NCBI GenBank assembly: GCA_937875295.1
Contig: CALLXS010000029.1
Location: 1 to 15,280 of the forward strand
Reading direction: 5' to 3'
Source of the DNA: an uncultured bacterium
Lineage (GTDB): Bacteria > Bacteroidota > Ignavibacteria > Kapaibacteriales > UBA2268
DNA length: 15,280 nucleotides
Within the stretch, counting starts at the first letter, position 1; each line of letters opens with the position of its first letter. The translations under genes and the position numbers were made by a program. Positions 1 through 8,422 of this stretch are shown in pieces. Under the pieces are notes generated by a model. It saw only the letters and a list, made by a program, of their open reading frames with translations. It was not told the DNA's origin and made no database searches.

Positions 1-734
1 TTTAAGTTATTTGAATATGTGAATGATTCTATTGTTATTATTAATGATGGCAATATTTCGCTAAGTGCTATTAAATTAGCTTGCAATACATCATCAATAT
101 AAATATAATCACGAGTAATCAAACCATCACCATTAATAATAGGTTGCTCTCCTTTTAGCATTTTATTTACGAATATTGCTACAACACCTGCTTCACCGTT
201 AGGATTTTGTCTGCGACCAAATACATTTCCGTATCTGTGCGACACATAGTCGAGAGAATAGCTTTCTTTATAATAAAACAAATATTTTTCTACACTTAAT
301 TTGCTAATTCCATAAGGAGAGCAAGGACGAGTAGCATCTTCTTCAGTAGCTGGGAAATTATCTTGTTCTCCATAAATTGTTCCACCTGAGGAAGCGAAAA
401 TAATCTTTTTCACATTGTTTTGTCTTGCAGCCTCGAATATGTTTAGCGAACCGATAATATTTGCATTTGCATCGAAAATTGGGTCTTTCACACTCACTCT
501 TACATCCATTTGTGCAGCATGATGCGAAATAATATCATATTTTTCTTTTGCTATTATTTCTCTAATTTCAGGAGAAGTAATATCACATTTGAAAAATTTA
601 GCATTAGGATTTATGTTTTCTGGTTTGCCTGTTGATAAATTATCAACAATATGTACTTCATTACCTTCTTTAATATAAGCATCTGTAATATGTGAGGCAA
701 TAAATCCGGCTCCACCGGTTACTAATATCTTCAT
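1..734 (-). CDS. NAD-dependent sugar-nucleotide epimerase, UDP-glucose 4-epimerase-like (partial, C-terminus beyond the window)
   Basis: A 244-codon open frame starts at the ATG at 734-732 and runs off the left edge without a stop. It is an extended short-chain dehydrogenase/reductase that would interconvert nucleotide sugars in the cytoplasm for polysaccharide or glycan synthesis. Visible landmarks are the N-terminal Rossmann motif TGGAGFIASH (residues 6-15; the third position of GxxGxxG is Ala13), an AAQMDVRVSV segment at 73-82, the catalytic Ser stretch FASSGGT (113-119), the YxxxK pair Tyr141/Lys145 in SPYGISK, and RDYIYIDDV at 208-216. The family is usually 300-330 residues, so about 60-80 are missing. 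The GalE-like subgroup is the best fit, but dTDP-glucose dehydratases and other epimerases share these motifs, so the exact substrate is open. It is divergent from pgi across a 122 bp spacer. I see no Shine-Dalgarno sequence before this start. Confidence 0.88.
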   Translation of the reverse strand, partial: MKILVTGGAGFIASHITDAYIKEGNEVHIVDNLSTGKPENINPNAKFFKCDITSPEIREIIAKEKYDIISHHAAQMDVRVSVKDPIFDANANIIGSLNIFEAARQNNVKKIIFASSGGTIYGEQDNFPATEEDATRPCSPYGISKLSVEKYLFYYKESYSLDYVSHRYGNVFGRRQNPNGEAGVVAIFVNKMLKGEQPIINGDGLITRDYIYIDDVLQANLIALSEILPSLIITIESFTYSNNL

Positions 735-856
735 TTCATTTATCGTTATTAAATTATACAATTTTCAAAATTAATTAATCTTTTGTGAAATATAAAATTA
801 AATTATAAATTATTCGATTATATCTATAAATAAAATTATAAATACAGGAGATTGCT

Positions 857-2506
857 ATGAGTTTGTCAGAATTAAGTTCGTGGAATAAAATCAGGAATTA
901 TGCTTTAAGCAATAAAAGCAAGAAACTACTTGATTATTTCTCTAATGACAAAGATAGATTCAATAACTTTTCAATTGAATGCGATGATTTGATTTTTGAT
1001 TATTCAAAAAACTTTATTGATAATGAATTAATGCAATTATTTTTAAATCTTGCTGATGAAATTGCACTAAAAGAAAAAATCGAAGATATGTTTTCTGGTA
1101 TGAAAATAAATACAACAGAAAACAGAGCAGTACTACACACTGCTTTAAGAGATTTCGCTACAAAAGAAATTATCTTAGATGGAGAAAATATAATTCCAAA
1201 AATTGAAAAAGTACGCCTTCAGATGAAGGATTTTGTAAGTAGAGTGCATTCTGGCAAATTTTTAGGTTATTCATCAAAGAAAATTACAAATATCGTAAAT
1301 ATTGGCATAGGAGGTTCTGACTTAGGTCCAGCAATGGTATGCAAGGCTCTTGCAGCTTATAAAATAAAAGATATTAATATTTATTTTGTATCTAATATCG
1401 ACCCAACAGATATAACAGATGTATTAGCAAAATTATCTCCAGAAAACACCTTATTTATTATAGCCTCTAAGACTTTTACTACACAGGAGACAATACGTAA
1501 TGCTGAAACTGCTAAAGAATGGTTCTTAAAAAATAGTGGGAATAATCATAGTAATATAGCAAAACATTTTATCGCACTTTCTACTAATAAAGATGCAGTT
1601 ACTAACTTCGGAATTAGCGAAGAAAATATGTTTGAATTTTGGGATTGGGTTGGTGGTAGATACTCCCTTTGGTCGGCTATAGGTATCTCAATTGCACTAT
1701 ATGTTGGATATGACAATTTCGAAAAATTGCTTTTAGGTGCTAATGAAATTGATAATCATTTTAGAAAAATGCCATTTGAAAAAAATATTCCATTTATTAT
1801 GGCTATGCTCAGCACATATTATAATAATTTTATGAATGCTGCAAGCTATGCAGTAATCCCTTACGACCATTATTTAATTAGATTTCCTGCTTTTTTACAG
1901 CAATTAGATATGGAAAGTAATGGAAAATCAATTACAAAGAGCAATGATAAAGTTGATTATAATACTGGAGCAATTATTTGGGGCGAACCGGGCACAAATG
2001 CTCAACACTCTTTCTTCCAACTTATTCATCAAGGTACGCAAATGATTCCTTTGGATTTCATCGCTGGTGTAAATTCACTTAATCCAATAGAGAATCATCA
2101 CGAAATGCTACTTTCAAACTATTTCGCTCAGACTGAAGCTCTTATGAATGGGAAAAATGAGCAAATAGTACAAGATGAATTAATTAAAACAAATAAAACT
2201 CAAGAAGAAATTCAAATGCTATTGCCACACAAAGTATTCCCTGGAAGCAAACCATCAAATTCAATTCTATATAAAAAATTAACTCCTAAAGTGCTCGGGA
2301 AATTAATTGTACTTTATGAGCATAAAGTGTTTGTGCAAGGTGTAATTTGGAATGTAAATTCATTTGATCAATGGGGCGTGGAGCTTGGAAAGCAATTAGC
2401 AATAAGAATATTACCAGAATTGATGAATAATGAAGAAATTAATTCTCATGACGACTCCACAAATGGACTTATTAATTATTATAAAAAATGGAAAAATAAA
2501 TCTTAA
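857..2506 (+). CDS. pgi: Glucose-6-phosphate isomerase
   Basis: It interconverts glucose 6-phosphate and fructose 6-phosphate in glycolysis and gluconeogenesis, in the cytoplasm. The 549 residues equal the E. coli enzyme length. Seen: the sugar-phosphate loop NIGIGGSDLGPAM (148-160), SKTFTTQET (204-212), the first family signature around DWVGGRYSLWSAIG (263-276), the catalytic Glu353 in QLDMESNGKS, His384 in GTNAQH, and the second signature NSFDQWGVELGK (501-512) ending in Lys512. Their spacing matches the E. coli catalytic set with a constant offset of 2. The start is supported by AGGAG at 846-850, six bases before the ATG. The frame is intact with no missing key residue. The downstream neighbour is a GAPDH 148 bp away, so the two glycolytic genes may be co-regulated. 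Confidence 0.97.
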   Translation: MSLSELSSWNKIRNYALSNKSKKLLDYFSNDKDRFNNFSIECDDLIFDYSKNFIDNELMQLFLNLADEIALKEKIEDMFSGMKINTTENRAVLHTALRDFATKEIILDGENIIPKIEKVRLQMKDFVSRVHSGKFLGYSSKKITNIVNIGIGGSDLGPAMVCKALAAYKIKDINIYFVSNIDPTDITDVLAKLSPENTLFIIASKTFTTQETIRNAETAKEWFLKNSGNNHSNIAKHFIALSTNKDAVTNFGISEENMFEFWDWVGGRYSLWSAIGISIALYVGYDNFEKLLLGANEIDNHFRKMPFEKNIPFIMAMLSTYYNNFMNAASYAVIPYDHYLIRFPAFLQQLDMESNGKSITKSNDKVDYNTGAIIWGEPGTNAQHSFFQLIHQGTQMIPLDFIAGVNSLNPIENHHEMLLSNYFAQTEALMNGKNEQIVQDELIKTNKTQEEIQMLLPHKVFPGSKPSNSILYKKLTPKVLGKLIVLYEHKVFVQGVIWNVNSFDQWGVELGKQLAIRILPELMNNEEINSHDDSTNGLINYYKKWKNKS

Positions 2507-2565
2507 ACTTTTTTAACGATTAAATAATTTTACATTTCTTTTCAAATAAAAAAACTTAATTTCGT

Positions 2566-2581
2566 TTGTATCAAAATACAA
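2566..2581. repeat. Small inverted repeat between pgi and the GAPDH gene
   Basis: TTGTAT, four bases, ATACAA forms a perfect 6-bp inverted repeat, 74 bp before the GAPDH start. It could be a small operator or chance in AT-rich DNA. No T-run follows close enough for a terminator. Confidence 0.25.
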
Positions 2582-2654
2582 GAATTTTATTTACTGTATT
2601 TGTATTATTAAAATAAATATATTTTTTTAACTTTCATTTTATATAGGTAGTTTT

Positions 2655-3908
2655 ATGAAATCAGACATTTTAAACAAAAATCTGCTCGGCATCGGTAGCT
2701 TAGGCAGAATTGGCAAACTTAATTTATGGAAGCAATTATTATTAGATCATTTCGATGGATTCGTAATTAATTTAGGTAGGGAAGTTGGAAAAAATTTAGA
2801 AGCTATTATTCATACAATTGATACTGATAGTACTTTTGGGAATTTATCTCATTTCCTCTATGGTCATACCGGCAAAAAATATGAATTAGAAATTATTGAT
2901 AGAGATAATTTCGAATTCTCAATAAATGGTAAATTAGTCAAAATACTTACAAAAGCAAGAAATCCTAAAGATATTCCTTGGGGAGAAAATGGTGTAAGAC
3001 TTGTAGTAGATTGTACCGGCGTGTTTGCAGATCCAACTGCTGAAGCTGATAAAGCCGGAGGTGCTTTGAGAGGACATTTGGCTGGCGGTGCAGAGAAAGT
3101 GATACTAAGCGCCCCATTTAAAATTAAAGATTCCTCAGCTAAAATGCCTGAAGATTCTATTATGCTAGTATACGGAATAAATCATACTGATTTTAATAAA
3201 TCCAAACATCACGTAATTTCTGCGGCAAGTTGCACTACTACTGCATTAGCTCATATGATGAAACCACTCATCGAGACAAGCGAAACTTCAGAAATAATGA
3301 CTGCATCAATGTCAACTATTCACGCCGCTACTAACACACAATCTATTTTAGATTCGACTCCTAAAGCAGGGACTGGCGATTTAAGGAAAACTCGTTCCTT
3401 CTTAAATAATATTATAATTACATCCACTGGAGCGGCTAAAGCTCTTGAGAAAATTCTTCCTGAAATTCAAAGAGTTGGATTTATGGCTGATTCTGTGCGA
3501 GTGCCTGTGAATACTTCTTCGCTAATTACTCTAAATCTAACAATAGCAAGCAGATTAGATAATACTGGCGAACCAGTAGTAAATAGAGCATTTATTAATG
3601 ATTTATATACTCGCTATGCTGATGGACCTTCAAAAGATTTATTAGTTATAAGCCATAGACAAAATGTTTCTGCTGATTTTATTGGTTATGATGCAGCAGC
3701 TGTAATTGAAGGTGCTGAGACTCATACTCGTACTGGATTTATAGATATTACAGCAGATACCATGAAAAAATTAGGTCTAAAAGACCCACATGATATTCAA
3801 ATTCCTGTTACTCACGCAAAAATATTCGGTTGGTACGACAATGAATATGGTAGTTATGTGAATTGTTTAAGTAGATTGACAGTACATATTGATAAAAGTA
3901 TGAGATAG
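2655..3908 (+). CDS. gap: Glyceraldehyde-3-phosphate dehydrogenase, long variant with altered coenzyme-site residues
   Basis: It oxidises glyceraldehyde 3-phosphate to 1,3-bisphosphoglycerate, or runs the reverse. At 417 residues it is about 80 longer than classical GAPDH. The dinucleotide loop is GIGSLGRIG (12-20) and the catalytic Cys193 lies in SAASCTTTALAH, where the classical SCTTN has Thr196 for Asn. The general-base His223 is in STIHAATNT, the phosphate site in TSTGAAKA (256-263), Arg282 in RVPV, and the C-terminal motif WYDNEYGS at 393-400. Classical Asp32, which holds the NAD ribose, aligns with Leu40 in VINLGRE. Classical Leu187/Pro188 align with Ser234/Thr235, and three extra residues follow before DLRKTR. 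Engineered changes at these positions are known to open the Bacillus enzyme to NADP, so NADP or dual use is my inference. Catalytic residues are intact. A weak AGG at 2645-2647 precedes the ATG by seven bases. Confidence 0.9.
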   Translation: MKSDILNKNLLGIGSLGRIGKLNLWKQLLLDHFDGFVINLGREVGKNLEAIIHTIDTDSTFGNLSHFLYGHTGKKYELEIIDRDNFEFSINGKLVKILTKARNPKDIPWGENGVRLVVDCTGVFADPTAEADKAGGALRGHLAGGAEKVILSAPFKIKDSSAKMPEDSIMLVYGINHTDFNKSKHHVISAASCTTTALAHMMKPLIETSETSEIMTASMSTIHAATNTQSILDSTPKAGTGDLRKTRSFLNNIIITSTGAAKALEKILPEIQRVGFMADSVRVPVNTSSLITLNLTIASRLDNTGEPVVNRAFINDLYTRYADGPSKDLLVISHRQNVSADFIGYDAAAVIEGAETHTRTGFIDITADTMKKLGLKDPHDIQIPVTHAKIFGWYDNEYGSYVNCLSRLTVHIDKSMR

Positions 3909-3948
3909 TATTTAAAATCAAATTAGAAAAGATAAAAAACAAAAAATA

Positions 3949-3981
3949 TTTGGTAAGTATAAAATAATATTAATATATTTG
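3949..3981 (+). promoter_or_regulatory. Candidate Bacteroidota-type promoter for porU-porV
   Basis: TTTG at 3949-3952 is followed after exactly 21 bp by TATATTTG at 3974-3981, a full match to the Bacteroidota housekeeping consensus (TTTG near -33, TAnnTTTG near -7). It would give a leader of about 275 bases before porU. Such AT-rich matches can occur by chance, and no start site is known here. Confidence 0.5.
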
Positions 3982-3999
3982 CGTTCCGTAATTGAAGTC

Positions 4000-4038
4000 A
4001 TTATTTTCAGTTATGTAAGTTCATTATTTGAAAATAAT
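4000..4038 (+). repeat. Leader hairpin upstream of porU
   Basis: ATTATTTTCA (4000-4009) and TGAAAATAAT (4029-4038) are perfect 10-bp inverted repeats around a 19-base loop. They lie about 20 bases past the candidate promoter and so inside the predicted 5' leader. A T-stretch starts about 12 bases later, too far for a standard terminator. It may instead mark the end of the GAPDH transcript. Confidence 0.4.
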
Positions 4039-4265
4039 AATTGCATAATTCATTTTTCTAATAATTTTAATAATTAAAAATTATCGAATAATCTAAACTA
4101 TTTTTATAATTTATAGTGATTTGTATATAATTACAAAACAAAATAAAATTTTAATCAAATATTAATATATTTGTAACATATTTTATATTATTAGTATATT
4201 ATTAAAAATAATATATGATAAAAAGTTAAGATTGATAATTAAATTATTAAATAATTTAGAAAACA

Positions 4266-7200
4266 ATGAAAGAGAAAAAAATGCAAAAACTCAATTGGAG
4301 AATATTTCTTCCTCTTTTTGCTATATATATTATCTGCTTTTTCTTACCAAATGCTCAGCTATTTTCACAAAGCTTTCAAGTAATTGAATCTAACGGCTCA
4401 AAGCTAAAACTTCGTTTTAAAGCTGATATAACAAATATCGAAGATATTAATATAAATGGCATTGATTATAAAAAACCAAATATAAAAGATGCTCAAAATT
4501 TCATTACAGTAGATAATCAGGGAGCACCTGCTTATCTTACTGTATTGGAAAATTTCATTATTCCATCTCCGCAAGGCTTCAAATTAAAATCTTTCAAGGT
4601 CAATAAAACAATAACAATAAATGGCATTTTATATCCAAATTCTGATATTTCGACCATAGAGTTTAAATATAATCCTATCGAAGAAAAATATAAAAATTAC
4701 TCTGCGCCTAATCCTATCGAGGTTAATTATAAGGGGATAGCTGGAGATAGATATATTGCCGATATTTCAATCCATCCAATTATTTATAATAACCGAAACA
4801 AAGAAATTGAGATTATCACTGAAGCAGAAATCGAAATAGATTTTGATGATACTTATGCAAAATATACAGATAAAAAGTTTGATATGTTTCTAATAAGTGT
4901 GTTAAATGCCAAAACTGCTCCAAATTGGTATGCTCCAGATGAAAAAAGAAAAAATACCGAAACATCTAAATATGATATTTTACAAAATGAAGAAAATTTT
5001 AGCTGGGGTAAAATTAAAATTGATAAAGAAGGTATATATTATTTAAATATTAGTGATTTAAATAATGCTGGATTTAATATAAATTCAAATAACGCTAAGA
5101 CAATAAGAATTTATGGTTATGGTGGAGAAGAATTAACTCAAAGCAAAAGCCTCTTAAATTTTAATGATTTACCCGAACAAGAATTCTATTTACAAGAAAA
5201 TAATTCCGGCACTCCCGAGAAAATTATTTTCTATGCTGCTGGTATCAAAGGAATTACTACTAATGTGATAAATGGCATTTCTTATGACTTTATCCGCTAT
5301 ATTAACGCATATTCAAATGAGAATTATTATTTAATAAGCGTAGGTGGACAGGTTAATCCAAAAATTAATCCCACTCCGGTAGAAATTCCAGAAAGCTCTG
5401 AAATGAGGAATTTGCTTTCTTATGAGCATTATTTATACGATGAAGAAGATATTTTTAATCCAGGAGCTAGCGGAACTGGTAGGAAATGGTTTGGAAAATC
5501 ATTTTTTCCCATTACAATTTCGCATAAATTATACAATTTAGATAGAAATGGTACTATCAATTATTATTTTACTGGTGCTTATAAAGTAGGGACAAATGTA
5601 TCTTCATCATTTAAATTTTATGAAAATAGCAAACAAATTTATTCAGTAAATAATAATTTTGCTTATGATAGATTAATTGGTACTGAAGCCAAATTCGAAA
5701 CTCCAGCTATAAATATAGCAAGCGATGATAGAAGTACTTTTAAAATTGATTTTGATATCGCTACTAAAAATAGTTTCGGTCAAGCATATATGGATTATTA
5801 TATAATAAAATATCCTCGCAGTTTTAATGCAATTGAAAATGAATTAAATGCTACAATCGCTCCTAAAGATGTAGGATTAAACCAAATTACTGCTGTAAAT
5901 TTTAGTTCTGATAAAATTTATGGATGGGATATTAGTAATAGAATGTTCCCTATTATTATTAAAAATCATAGCACTACGCCAAGTATTTTTATTATACGTA
6001 ACGAAACAAGCTATAATTCTGGGAATCATTTTTATTTAAGTTCTGCACCTCACAAAGCTCAAATAGAAAAAATTAATATTGCAAATATTAGAAATGAAAA
6101 TGAAGAAGTAGATATGCTTTTAGTTACTCATCCAGATTTATTAAATTCTGCTGAACAATATGCTAAATATCGCACTTCTCGTGGTATAAAAACAAAAGTC
6201 TACACAACTACAGATCTTTTTAATGAATTCGGAGCAGGTGTCCCCGGTCCATATTCAATTAGAAACTTCGTTTCCTATAAATTAAATAATGCAAGTTATA
6301 AACCAAAATATTTATATTTATGGGGTGGCACTCATTACGATTACAGAAATATAGTTGAAAAAGAAACAAATTTTGTTCCTATTTTTGAAGGTTTAGATGG
6401 CGAGGGTATTCTAAGCAATAACGATGCAAGTGATGAACTATATGCTTATGCAAAAGGTAATGACTATCTTATGGATATTGCAATTGGTAGAGCACCTATA
6501 GAAAGCAATGATGAAGGAATTGTAATTCTAAATAAGATGATGCATTATGAAAATAATTCTTCAACTGATGACTGGAGAAATATTTTTACTATTCTCGCTG
6601 ATGATTCTTTTGCTGAAAGCGATAAAGGTGAATCTGTTCACACTTATCAAAGCGAATCTTTAGCGTCTTTATCATCATTAAAAGATTTTCAAATAAATAA
6701 AATTTATTCCGCACAATTTCCAACTGATGCAAATTCAAGCGGACGTAGGAAATCAAAAGTAACTTCTGAATTACTTAATTCAAGTAATAAATCGGGAAAC
6801 GTTATTCTCACTTATATAGGTCATGGTAATCCAAGAGTACTAGCGCATGAGGAAATTTTCGAGAGAGATAAAACTACACCATTATTTCAAAATTTAGATA
6901 AATTATTCTTTTTCTATACTGCTACTTGCGATTTTGCTTACATCGATTTAAGCCAGACTCGTTCTGGTGCTGAAGAATTGTTTAAGCATAAGCATGGAGG
7001 GGCAATTGCCTTATATTCCACTACTCGAAGCGTTACTATTAACGAAAATGGTGCTTTGGTTAATGAATTTTTCAAAAATATACTAAATAGAGATGATAAT
7101 AATCAAATTTTGCCTATAGGAAGTATTGTTTCTATTACAAGGAATAATAGAAATTCTAATAATAATAACAATATTATACATAATGACGCACTTTACATTT

Positions 7201-8309
7201 TGATAGGAGACCCATCTCTTCAGCTTTTAATACCGGAATTGACAGTAAAAATTGAATCGATTAACGATATTTTAGTCGATTCTGTAATGAATAAAATTGA
7301 ATTAAAAGGACTAGAAAAAGTAAAAGTAAAAGGAAAAATTCTTAATCCAAATGGAGAAATTAATAGTGATTTCAATGGTTCAGCTCTAATTAATTTATTT
7401 GATGCTTCCGAAAAAGTATCATTTACTGAACAATTCGGTGCTAATTATACCATAAATAAACTAGGAAATGCATTAAGCAAAAATTCTACTGAAGTAATTA
7501 ATGGAAATTTTGAAATAGATTTTATTATTCCAAAGGATATTAGCTTTGCTGATGGGAATGCAAAACTTGCTGTCTTTGCTGTGAAAAACGATAGCTCTCA
7601 GACTGCAATGGGTAGCACCGAGAGAATCTCAATTCGCTCGATTGATGAGACTGCTGTAATTGAAAATAATGGTCCAATGGTGAATCTTTTCCTAGAGAAT
7701 AGAAAATTCATTTCCGGTGATCAAGTTACACCTAATCCGCTATTAATTGTAGATTTAAGCGATGAATCCGGCATTAATACTGCTGGAGCTGGTATAGGAC
7801 ATAAAATTGAAGCATGGCTCGATGAATCAGCAGAAAGCATTGACTTAACGCACTTGTATAAAAGCTCATTTCATATCCCTAATTCTGGTACTATAGAAAA
7901 GATAATTGAAAATATTTCTCCCGGATTGCACTCAATCAAAGTACGCGCATGGGATGTTTATAATAACTATACTGTTTCTTATACTGATTTTAAAGTAGGA
8001 GATAATTCAGGAACTATGATACTAAATACTTATATGTATCCTAACCCAATTATTGAATCAGGACATATTTCTATTACTCATTCAATTACTTCTGGATATG
8101 ATATAATTATTAAAATTTCTGATATAAATGGTAAAATTGTAAAAGAAATTAACAAACCCGGAACATCATTAAATACTGCGATAGCAGAATGGGACGGTAA
8201 GGATAATTACGGATTAGCATTACCGGAAGGATCATATTTCTATACCGTAATGCTTAAGACAAAAACAGAAACTGCCAATAGCTTCGGAAAATTTATGCTT
8301 ATAAAATAA
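4266..8309 (+). CDS. porU: Type IX secretion system sortase PorU (C25-family peptidase)
   Basis: PorU is the surface enzyme that removes the C-terminal signal from T9SS cargo and links cargo to anchor lipopolysaccharide. A signal peptide is visible: charged start, hydrophobic core about 12-28, likely cleavage near residue 34. A long beta-rich N-terminal region follows. The gingipain-like (C25) catalytic domain spans about 612-990, with LLVTHPDLL (618-626), YRTSRGIKTKV (635-645), GPYSIRNF (661-668), catalytic His853 in YIGHG, catalytic Cys888 in TATCDF, and the closing motif GDPSLQL (981-987). Beta-sandwich sequence leads to a C-terminal T9SS-type domain (about 1254-1347) beginning MYPNP, with WDGKDNYG and GSYFYTV. 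P. gingivalis PorU also carries such a domain. At 1347 residues it is longer than that protein (about 1160). An alternative start is the ATG at 4281; neither has a good Shine-Dalgarno. The adjacent porV strongly supports the assignment. Confidence 0.93.
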   Translation: MKEKKMQKLNWRIFLPLFAIYIICFFLPNAQLFSQSFQVIESNGSKLKLRFKADITNIEDININGIDYKKPNIKDAQNFITVDNQGAPAYLTVLENFIIPSPQGFKLKSFKVNKTITINGILYPNSDISTIEFKYNPIEEKYKNYSAPNPIEVNYKGIAGDRYIADISIHPIIYNNRNKEIEIITEAEIEIDFDDTYAKYTDKKFDMFLISVLNAKTAPNWYAPDEKRKNTETSKYDILQNEENFSWGKIKIDKEGIYYLNISDLNNAGFNINSNNAKTIRIYGYGGEELTQSKSLLNFNDLPEQEFYLQENNSGTPEKIIFYAAGIKGITTNVINGISYDFIRYINAYSNENYYLISVGGQVNPKINPTPVEIPESSEMRNLLSYEHYLYDEEDIFNPGASGTGRKWFGKSFFPITISHKLYNLDRNGTINYYFTGAYKVGTNVSSSFKFYENSKQIYSVNNNFAYDRLIGTEAKFETPAINIASDDRSTFKIDFDIATKNSFGQAYMDYYIIKYPRSFNAIENELNATIAPKDVGLNQITAVNFSSDKIYGWDISNRMFPIIIKNHSTTPSIFIIRNETSYNSGNHFYLSSAPHKAQIEKINIANIRNENEEVDMLLVTHPDLLNSAEQYAKYRTSRGIKTKVYTTTDLFNEFGAGVPGPYSIRNFVSYKLNNASYKPKYLYLWGGTHYDYRNIVEKETNFVPIFEGLDGEGILSNNDASDELYAYAKGNDYLMDIAIGRAPIESNDEGIVILNKMMHYENNSSTDDWRNIFTILADDSFAESDKGESVHTYQSESLASLSSLKDFQINKIYSAQFPTDANSSGRRKSKVTSELLNSSNKSGNVILTYIGHGNPRVLAHEEIFERDKTTPLFQNLDKLFFFYTATCDFAYIDLSQTRSGAEELFKHKHGGAIALYSTTRSVTINENGALVNEFFKNILNRDDNNQILPIGSIVSITRNNRNSNNNNNIIHNDALYILIGDPSLQLLIPELTVKIESINDILVDSVMNKIELKGLEKVKVKGKILNPNGEINSDFNGSALINLFDASEKVSFTEQFGANYTINKLGNALSKNSTEVINGNFEIDFIIPKDISFADGNAKLAVFAVKNDSSQTAMGSTERISIRSIDETAVIENNGPMVNLFLENRKFISGDQVTPNPLLIVDLSDESGINTAGAGIGHKIEAWLDESAESIDLTHLYKSSFHIPNSGTIEKIIENISPGLHSIKVRAWDVYNNYTVSYTDFKVGDNSGTMILNTYMYPNPIIESGHISITHSITSGYDIIIKISDINGKIVKEINKPGTSLNTAIAEWDGKDNYGLALPEGSYFYTVMLKTKTETANSFGKFMLIK

Positions 8310-8335
8310 AATAAAATTGATCAAAATACTTTAAT

Positions 8336-8351
8336 ATATACTTAAGTATAT
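8336..8351. repeat. 16-bp perfect palindrome between porU and porV
   Basis: ATATACTTAAGTATAT is a perfect 16-bp palindrome centred on CTTAAG, 27 bp after the porU stop and 71 bp before porV. It could be a protein-binding site, or an RNA hairpin that adjusts the porU to porV ratio. There is no T-run, so it is a poor terminator. Confidence 0.4.
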
Positions 8352-8413
8352 TATTTATTTTGAATTAACGAAACTATAATTACGAATATTAAAAATCAAT
8401 AAAAAATTAAATC

Positions 8414-8418
8414 GGAGG
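8414..8418 (+). promoter_or_regulatory. Strong ribosome binding site of porV
   Basis: GGAGG sits four bases before the porV ATG at 8423. It is the best Shine-Dalgarno in the window and contrasts with the weak one of porU, suggesting porV is made in excess of porU. Confidence 0.75.
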
Positions 8419-8422
8419 AAAA

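Larger units (their letters stand above)
3909..4265. other. 357-bp AT-rich spacer upstream of porU
   Basis: No gene is visible here. The stretch is almost entirely A and T. It holds a good Bacteroidota-type promoter (3949-3981), a 10-bp stem hairpin in the predicted leader (4000-4038) and several shorter AT-only inverted repeats of doubtful meaning. Confidence 0.7.

Noticed and set aside
735..856. Promoters in the divergent spacer before pgi and the epimerase
   Set aside because: The best candidates match only about four of six consensus bases in the -7 element or have wrong spacing, so I make no call beyond the pgi ribosome site.
4166..4173. Second TATATTTG box upstream of porU
   Set aside because: It matches the -7 consensus, but no TTG or TTTG lies 17-23 bp upstream, so it is probably chance in AT-rich sequence.
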